Shown: piece by piece, positions 60,110 to 64,000 of the stretch | How the letters are laid out: every line of letters starts with the position of its first letter | How positions within the stretch are numbered: the first letter of the stretch is position 1 | From: CAYYJR01 sp964472305 | Lineage (GTDB): Bacteria; Armatimonadota; Hebobacteria; CAIYQO01 | Direction: 5' to 3' | DNA: 64,000 nucleotides | Assembly (NCBI GenBank): GCA_964472305.1 | Contig: CAYYJR010000016.1 | Location: 1 to 64,000 of the forward strand | Notes under the pieces: generated by a model | Database searches by the model: none | The model's input: only the letters and a program-made list of their open reading frames with translations | What the model was told of the DNA's origin: nothing | Made by a program: the position numbers and the translations under genes

Positions 60110-60126
60110 GACGGCTTCGTTCCCGC

Positions 60127-60591
60127 TTACGCGCGCTCAGGCTCACTGCGCTCGGCACGCATGAAGGCGCCGAGAATGCCGTTGACGAATTTGCCGGAAT
60201 CGTCAGTACCGAAGTGCTTGGCGATCTCCACCGCTTCATCGATCGAGACGCTGGCGGGGATGTCCGCCATATTGAGTATTTCACAGAGCGCGATGCGCAG
60301 CACGTTGCGCTCGATAGCGGCCATGCGGTCGATAGGCCAGCCTTTGGCGTATTTCTCGATGATCTCATCGATACGCTGGCGGTCGTTGATTACACCGTGC
60401 ACGAGCTTTTGGGCGAAGCCCACGCCCTCTTCTTCCAATGCGACGCGCTGCGCCGTTCCCTCGTCCTCTTCATCCAGGATCTCCTCGGGAACGGTAGCCA
60501 TCACCTCTTCGGGCGGCAGATGCCCAACGTCGATCTGAAAAAGCCACTGGAGGGCTAATTCACGCCCCATATGTCGTTGTGTTCTATTCAT
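60127..60591 (-). CDS. nusB: Transcription antitermination factor NusB
   Basis: A 154-residue NusB that, with NusE/S10, binds boxA RNA and stabilises antitermination on rRNA operons. RELALQWLFQIDVG near the N-terminus, AKGWPIDRMAAIERNVLRIALCEIL and SIDEAVEIAKHFGTDDSGKFVNGILGAF at the C-terminus are the family hallmarks. An acidic insert (EEILDEEDEG) sits after helix 2. It is the last gene of the efp-accB-pilin-GNAT-accC-nusB run. Confidence 0.95.
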   Translation of the reverse strand: MNRTQRHMGRELALQWLFQIDVGHLPPEEVMATVPEEILDEEDEGTAQRVALEEEGVGFAQKLVHGVINDRQRIDEIIEKYAKGWPIDRMAAIERNVLRIALCEILNMADIPASVSIDEAVEIAKHFGTDDSGKFVNGILGAFMRAERSEPERA

Positions 60592-60665
60592 AAATTATCC
60601 CCGTCGCGCCATGTCACGCCGCGTCATACGGTGTGAGTGCGAGGCTCCGTCCGAGCCGATCCATG

Positions 60666-62012
60666 TCAGGTGTGATATTTCCGCGGGACGAAGTCGGTCG
60701 AGAAGGTGCCGGCGAGGAATTCGTCGTCGCTAAGAATTTTCATAAAGAGCGGGATGGTGGTGGGCAGGCCGTCAACCTGCATCTCACCCAGCGCGCGCTT
60801 CATGCGGGCGATGGCCTCGGGGCGGTCTTTGCCCCAGCAGATAACTTTGGCCAGCAATGAGTCGTAGTAGGACGGCACTTCGTAGCCGGAATACAGGTGA
60901 CTGTCCACGCGCACGCCGGGTCCGCCGGGGGCATAGAAGTTTTTCACCAGTCCGGCGCAGGCCATCATGTTGCGGTTGGGATCTTCGGCGTTGACACGGC
61001 ACTCGATGGCGTGGCCGCTCAGCTTGATCTCTTTCTGCGTCCACGGCAATTTTTCGCCGGCGGCGACCAGAATCTGCTGTTTCACCAGGTCGATGCCGGT
61101 GACCATCTCGGTCACGCAATGCTCGACCTGAATGCGGGTGTTCATTTCCATGAAATACATGTGCCCCTGCTTGTCGAGCAGGAACTCCATGGTGCCGGCG
61201 TTAGTGTAGCCGATGGCCTTGGCGGCTTTCACCGCGGCATCGCCGATTTTTTGGCGCTGGACGGCGGTAATGGCCACCGAAGGTGATTCCTCGATGAGCT
61301 TCTGGTGCGATTTTTTCTGAATCGTGCAATCGCGCTCGCCCAGGTGCACCACGTTGCCGTGCTCGTCACCCAGCATCTGCATTTCGATGTGGCGCGGCTC
61401 TTCGATATATTTCTCCAGGTAGACTTCCGGACGACCGAAGGAAGCTTGTGCCTCCGCCTGTGCCAGCGGCAGATTGCGCATGAATTCCTCGTCATTGCGC
61501 ACGATGCGGATGCCGCGCCCGCCGCCACCCGCCGCGGCCTTGATCATCACCGGATAACCGAAACGCCGTGCCAGCTTGATCCCTTCGGCTTCGTTCAGTA
61601 GCACGCCGTCGGTGCCCGGGATCACCGGCACGCCCGACCGGGCCACTAATTGCTTGGCCATCGCCTTGTCCTGCATGCGTTCGATGGTGTCCGGGCGCGG
61701 GCCGATGAACTTCAGCCGGGCGATCTCGCAGTTTTCGTTGAACGACACCGTCTCCGACAGGTTGCCATACCCGGGATGTACCGCGTCGCAGCCGGTGATA
61801 ATGGCCGCGGTGACCAGATTCGGGATATTCAGGTAGCTGTCGCGATTGGGCGGAGGGCCGACGCACACCGATTCATCCGCGAGCCTGACATGTAATGCAT
61901 TGGCGTCGGCCTGCGAATAAATGGCCACCGTGGCAATGCCCAGATCGCGGCAGGCCCGGATGATGCGGACGGCGATTTCGCCTCGATTGGCAACGAGGAT
62001 TTTTTTGAACAC
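60666..62012 (-). CDS. accC: Biotin carboxylase (acetyl-CoA carboxylase subunit)
   Basis: A 448-residue AccC carboxylating BCCP-bound biotin with ATP and bicarbonate. KILVANRGEIAVRIIRAC opens it; the ATP lid KAAAGGGGRGIR, the LGERDCTIQKKSHQKLIEE stretch, EFLLD and MEMNTRIQVEHCVTE carry catalytic residues, and RVNAEDP follows. Small departures from the consensus occur (VEHC for VEHP; the FxPSPG segment reads MACAG) but active-site residues remain. Notably the accB-like gene two positions upstream lacks the biotinyl lysine, so AccC must use another carrier or act otherwise. Confidence 0.95.
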   Translation of the reverse strand: MFKKILVANRGEIAVRIIRACRDLGIATVAIYSQADANALHVRLADESVCVGPPPNRDSYLNIPNLVTAAIITGCDAVHPGYGNLSETVSFNENCEIARLKFIGPRPDTIERMQDKAMAKQLVARSGVPVIPGTDGVLLNEAEGIKLARRFGYPVMIKAAAGGGGRGIRIVRNDEEFMRNLPLAQAEAQASFGRPEVYLEKYIEEPRHIEMQMLGDEHGNVVHLGERDCTIQKKSHQKLIEESPSVAITAVQRQKIGDAAVKAAKAIGYTNAGTMEFLLDKQGHMYFMEMNTRIQVEHCVTEMVTGIDLVKQQILVAAGEKLPWTQKEIKLSGHAIECRVNAEDPNRNMMACAGLVKNFYAPGGPGVRVDSHLYSGYEVPSYYDSLLAKVICWGKDRPEAIARMKRALGEMQVDGLPTTIPLFMKILSDDEFLAGTFSTDFVPRKYHT

Positions 62013-62064
62013 AGTCGTTCCTTCTCTTTATCCCGCGGCGCAGGCCGCGGGTGGGGTCGGTCGG

Positions 62065-62529
62065 TCAGCTTGGCCGCCATTCCAGCAACAGGCGGTCTTC
62101 CTCAGGTCGGTAGTAACCGGCAATCTCCGCGCGGGTGGTGAAGCCGTATTTGCGATACAACGCCAGCGCATGGGTGTTGGCCGGATTGACCGTCAGCAGC
62201 ACCGTTGCGTCGGCGCCGGTCAATGCCTCGCAGAGCAGCCGCGTGCCGATGCCATAGCCTGCGCACGCGGGATGGACAAGAATTTTATGCAAAAACAGTT
62301 CGTGATCCTTGGTAGGAAACAGCAGTGCCGCACCAGCGATGGCGCCCCACGCGCCGGGGGGCAACATAGCCGTCTCAGCCACCCAGACGCGCGCATATTC
62401 ACACCATACGCGCCAGACGTGCTCGCCATCCGGAATAAACCGGTCATGCTCACCGGTCCACACCAACCGATCCAGCGCGGCGATACCCAGGAAGTCACGC
62501 GGGGTGGCGCGGCGCAAGGTATAGTCCAC
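62065..62529 (-). CDS. GNAT-family N-acetyltransferase
   Basis: A 154-residue acetyltransferase. The first half (YTLRRATPRDFLGIAALDRLVW) starts the GNAT fold; the acetyl-CoA binding loop is in LHKILVHPACAGYGIGTRLL, near the Q/RxxGxG/A signature, and LTVNPANTHALALYRKYGFTT closes it. A RimI-like or small-molecule role is possible. GTG start at 62529 with GAGGAG at 5 bp; a longer frame overlaps the pilin gene. It lies between a prepilin-like gene and accC. Confidence 0.88.
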   Translation of the reverse strand: MDYTLRRATPRDFLGIAALDRLVWTGEHDRFIPDGEHVWRVWCEYARVWVAETAMLPPGAWGAIAGAALLFPTKDHELFLHKILVHPACAGYGIGTRLLCEALTGADATVLLTVNPANTHALALYRKYGFTTRAEIAGYYRPEEDRLLLEWRPS

Positions 62530-62537
62530 GGTACTCC

Positions 62538-62972
62538 TCAGAATCGTTCGTGTCCGGGGAAGGGACACTGTACCTCGCCGGAGGCGGAATTATATTCGTA
62601 TTCCACCTTCCCCACCGGACAAAAGCGAATCTGCGCAGAATCAGGTACCGCCTGCAACGTGGGAGGCACGGATCCCGTCTCGCTTTCGTTGCGCGCCGTC
62701 ATCACCAACATGCGAATCTGGCGCAGGTTCTCCTGGCACTGCGTGCTCCGCGCTTTACGGACAGCCATACCGGGGATAGAATGCGGCGCGGTCGGATCAT
62801 TCGGACTGTTGGCATTGTCCAACGCGCGCATAGTATCGCTGGTGGCTTTCGAGCCGCCGGAGAAGTTGAGATACATGACGATGCCGCCGACAATCAGCGC
62901 CGCGACCACGAGGATCTCGATCAAGGCCGCAAACCCGCGACTAGCGCGGGGGTGGCAACATTCCCGCTTCAT
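62538..62972 (-). CDS. Type IV prepilin-like protein
   Basis: A 144-residue pseudopilin. The short basic leader ends at RG, followed by FAALIEILVVAALIVGGIVMYL: a class III signal with Glu at +5 and a hydrophobic helix, the prepilin peptidase cleavage pattern. The mature domain is small with three cysteines (QCQEN, RFCPVG, VQCPFPG) and a GxVPPTL segment like minor pseudopilins. Start ATG 62972 has AGGAGG at 9 bp, within the end of accB; the genes overlap by 32 bp. Probably substrate of the PilB/PilT machine encoded elsewhere. Confidence 0.85.
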   Translation of the reverse strand: MKRECCHPRASRGFAALIEILVVAALIVGGIVMYLNFSGGSKATSDTMRALDNANSPNDPTAPHSIPGMAVRKARSTQCQENLRQIRMLVMTARNESETGSVPPTLQAVPDSAQIRFCPVGKVEYEYNSASGEVQCPFPGHERF

Positions 62973-63435
62973 CTTCACTCACCTCCTCGAATGGACGAAT
63001 GACCATGAGCGGTTGGCCGTACTCGACGCCGGCGCCGTCATCGGCCAATATCCCTTCTATTGTACCCGATACAGGGGCGATTAGATCGCTGGGAACATGC
63101 ATTAATTCGATGGTGCCGATGATCTGCCCAGCCTGCACCTGGTCACCCGGGTGAGGCGAACCCTGCGGGAAACCGCGCACTGCCAGATGAAAAACGCCCA
63201 CTGCGGGCGCATGGAGCACCACCGGCTCGGTTTCTTCCGCCTCGACGGACGCCGCTTCCGGCGTCGCATGGTCAACCGCCGCATGAGCATGCACCGGCGG
63301 GGCGGCGCGCACCAGATCCAGCGTGTCGCCTTCGACGGTTAGATGCACCTCGGCGATGCCCCATTGCTCCATCAGGGTGAGCAGTTCTTCGACATCGTTA
63401 ACCTGGAATGCTGCAGCCACGGTTATTGCTCCCAT
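62941..63435 (-). CDS. accB: BCCP-like protein lacking the biotinylated lysine
   Basis: A 164-residue protein with the layout of AccB: N-terminal helical part (VNDVEELLTLMEQWGIAEVHLTVEG), Ala/Pro linker, and a C-terminal biotinyl-type domain from VVLHAPAVGVFH to LMVIRPFEE. In biotinylated carriers the hairpin tip reads EAMKM or similar; here it reads IELMHVPSDL, with His113 in place of Lys. The surrounding fold (GDQVQAGQIIG, APVSGTIEGILADDGAGVEYGQPL) is intact. It cannot be biotinylated at the canonical site. It lies 16 bp after efp and overlaps the prepilin gene. Confidence 0.85.
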   Translation of the reverse strand: MGAITVAAAFQVNDVEELLTLMEQWGIAEVHLTVEGDTLDLVRAAPPVHAHAAVDHATPEAASVEAEETEPVVLHAPAVGVFHLAVRGFPQGSPHPGDQVQAGQIIGTIELMHVPSDLIAPVSGTIEGILADDGAGVEYGQPLMVIRPFEEVSEDEAGMLPPPR

Positions 63436-63451
63436 CCGTTGTTCCGGCCTG

Positions 63452-64000
63452 TCAGGCGCGTTCGATGTATTTCTCGCTGCGGGTATCAACCCGAATCATG
63501 TCGCCTTCGTTGATGAAAAGGGGCACCGTCACCACGGCGCCGGTCTCGATGGTGGCCGGCTTGGAACCGCCCGACGCGGTGTCACCCTTTAAGCCCGGAT
63601 CGGTCTGCACCACACGCGCTTCGATGGTGTCGGGCAGTTCGACGCCGAGCACGCGGTTGTCGAAGGACACCACCTGCACGTCGGAATTATCCTTGAGAAA
63701 CTTGACCTGCGGACCAATCTGTTCGGCGGTCAGCGTTACTTGATCGAACGTTTCGTTGTCCATGAAGACATACTCGCCGTCCCCCTGGTAGAGGAACTGC
63801 AGGGTGCGGCGCTCTACATGCGCGACATCGATGCGTTCGCCCGCGCGGAAGGTTTTTTCCAGCGTGGTACCCAGGCGCATGTTGCGCATACGGGTGCGCA
63901 CGAATGCGCCACCTTTACCCGGTTTCACATGCTGGAATTCGACGATTTGATAGACTTCACCGTCCAGTTCGATTGTCAATCCGTTTTTGAAATCGGCGGT
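63452..64000 (-). CDS. efp: Elongation factor P (partial, 5' end beyond the window)
   Basis: The C-terminal 182 residues of EF-P, which relieves ribosome stalling at polyproline. The visible N-terminus reads TADFKNGLTIELDGEVYQIVEFQHVKPGKGGAFVRT; the KPGKGGAF loop holds the tip lysine that is modified in many bacteria. Three domains follow to RSEKYIERA, the usual EF-P ending. Only about the first five residues are missing. It leads the run efp-accB-pilin-GNAT-accC-nusB. Relevant locally: several window proteins have polyproline tails. Confidence 0.95.
   Translation of the reverse strand, partial: TADFKNGLTIELDGEVYQIVEFQHVKPGKGGAFVRTRMRNMRLGTTLEKTFRAGERIDVAHVERRTLQFLYQGDGEYVFMDNETFDQVTLTAEQIGPQVKFLKDNSDVQVVSFDNRVLGVELPDTIEARVVQTDPGLKGDTASGGSKPATIETGAVVTVPLFINEGDMIRVDTRSEKYIERA

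Overview
The window is one bacterial chromosome segment of about 62% G+C with tightly packed genes. It encodes type IV pilus motor ATPases (PilT, PilB) and a prepilin-like protein, MiaB, XerC, ScpA, NusB, EF-P and diaminopimelate/histidine biosynthesis enzymes. It also has several sugar-active proteins, an archaeal-type phosphoglycerate mutase and a secreted protein with a copper-amine-oxidase-like stalk domain. That mix, and the order efp-accB-pilin-acetyltransferase-accC-nusB, would fit Armatimonadota or a neighbouring Terrabacteria phylum. This is inference from gene content; no rRNA gene is present to test it.

Layout. 0-5 kb: tRNA-Ala, an unknown secreted protein with pilT, miaB, and a phosphodiester-glycosidase-like protein. 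5-8 kb: CBM9-like protein, glycoside-hydrolase-like TIM barrel, single-domain response regulator. 8-12.7 kb: a membrane operon (GPDPase-type membrane protein, DUF4129, DUF4350, MoxR ATPase). 12.7-20.4 kb: a restriction-like defence cassette on the minus strand (PLD-SNF2 helicase, Eco57I-type methylase, DUF3800), with a methylase relic, direct repeats and palindromes at its edge. 20.7-27 kb: LacZ-type beta-galactosidase, amidohydrolase, pilB. 27-34.5 kb: TSUP transporter, small IDPG membrane protein with a methyltransferase, GH99-like/WbsX protein, a DNA ligase homologue without its catalytic lysine, a second MoxR, DUF1232. 34.6-42.8 kb: citrate synthase, hisG, asd-lysC-dapA, a stand-alone Clp-N protein, a sugar isomerase. 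42.9-55 kb: large vWA membrane protein, xerC, rhomboid protease, nucleoside hydrolase, HAD phosphatase, PIG-L deacetylase, stalk-domain protein, CorA, PabA/TrpG, ferredoxin, scpA. 56-64 kb: apgM, MFS transporter, hisC, nusB, accC, acetyltransferase, prepilin, a BCCP-like protein without its biotinyl lysine, and efp (cut by the window end).

Three conserved enzymes here have lost textbook active-site residues while keeping intact reading frames: the ATP-dependent DNA ligase (Lys to Leu at the adenylation site), the biotin carboxyl carrier protein (Lys to His at the biotin site) and the aspartate kinase (aspartate-binding Arg to Glu). The other recurring theme is long, nearly perfect hairpins (10 to 26 bp) at 3' gene ends, mostly without a U-tract. 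Several promoters are readable: TTGACA-type boxes with 17-bp spacers (asd, hisG, PIG-L, ferredoxin, scpA) and a recurring extended -10, TGGTATAAT or TGGTATACT.

The best candidates for an undescribed system are the PLD-helicase/methylase/DUF3800 cassette with its scarred left edge, and the degenerate ligase and BCCP homologues.
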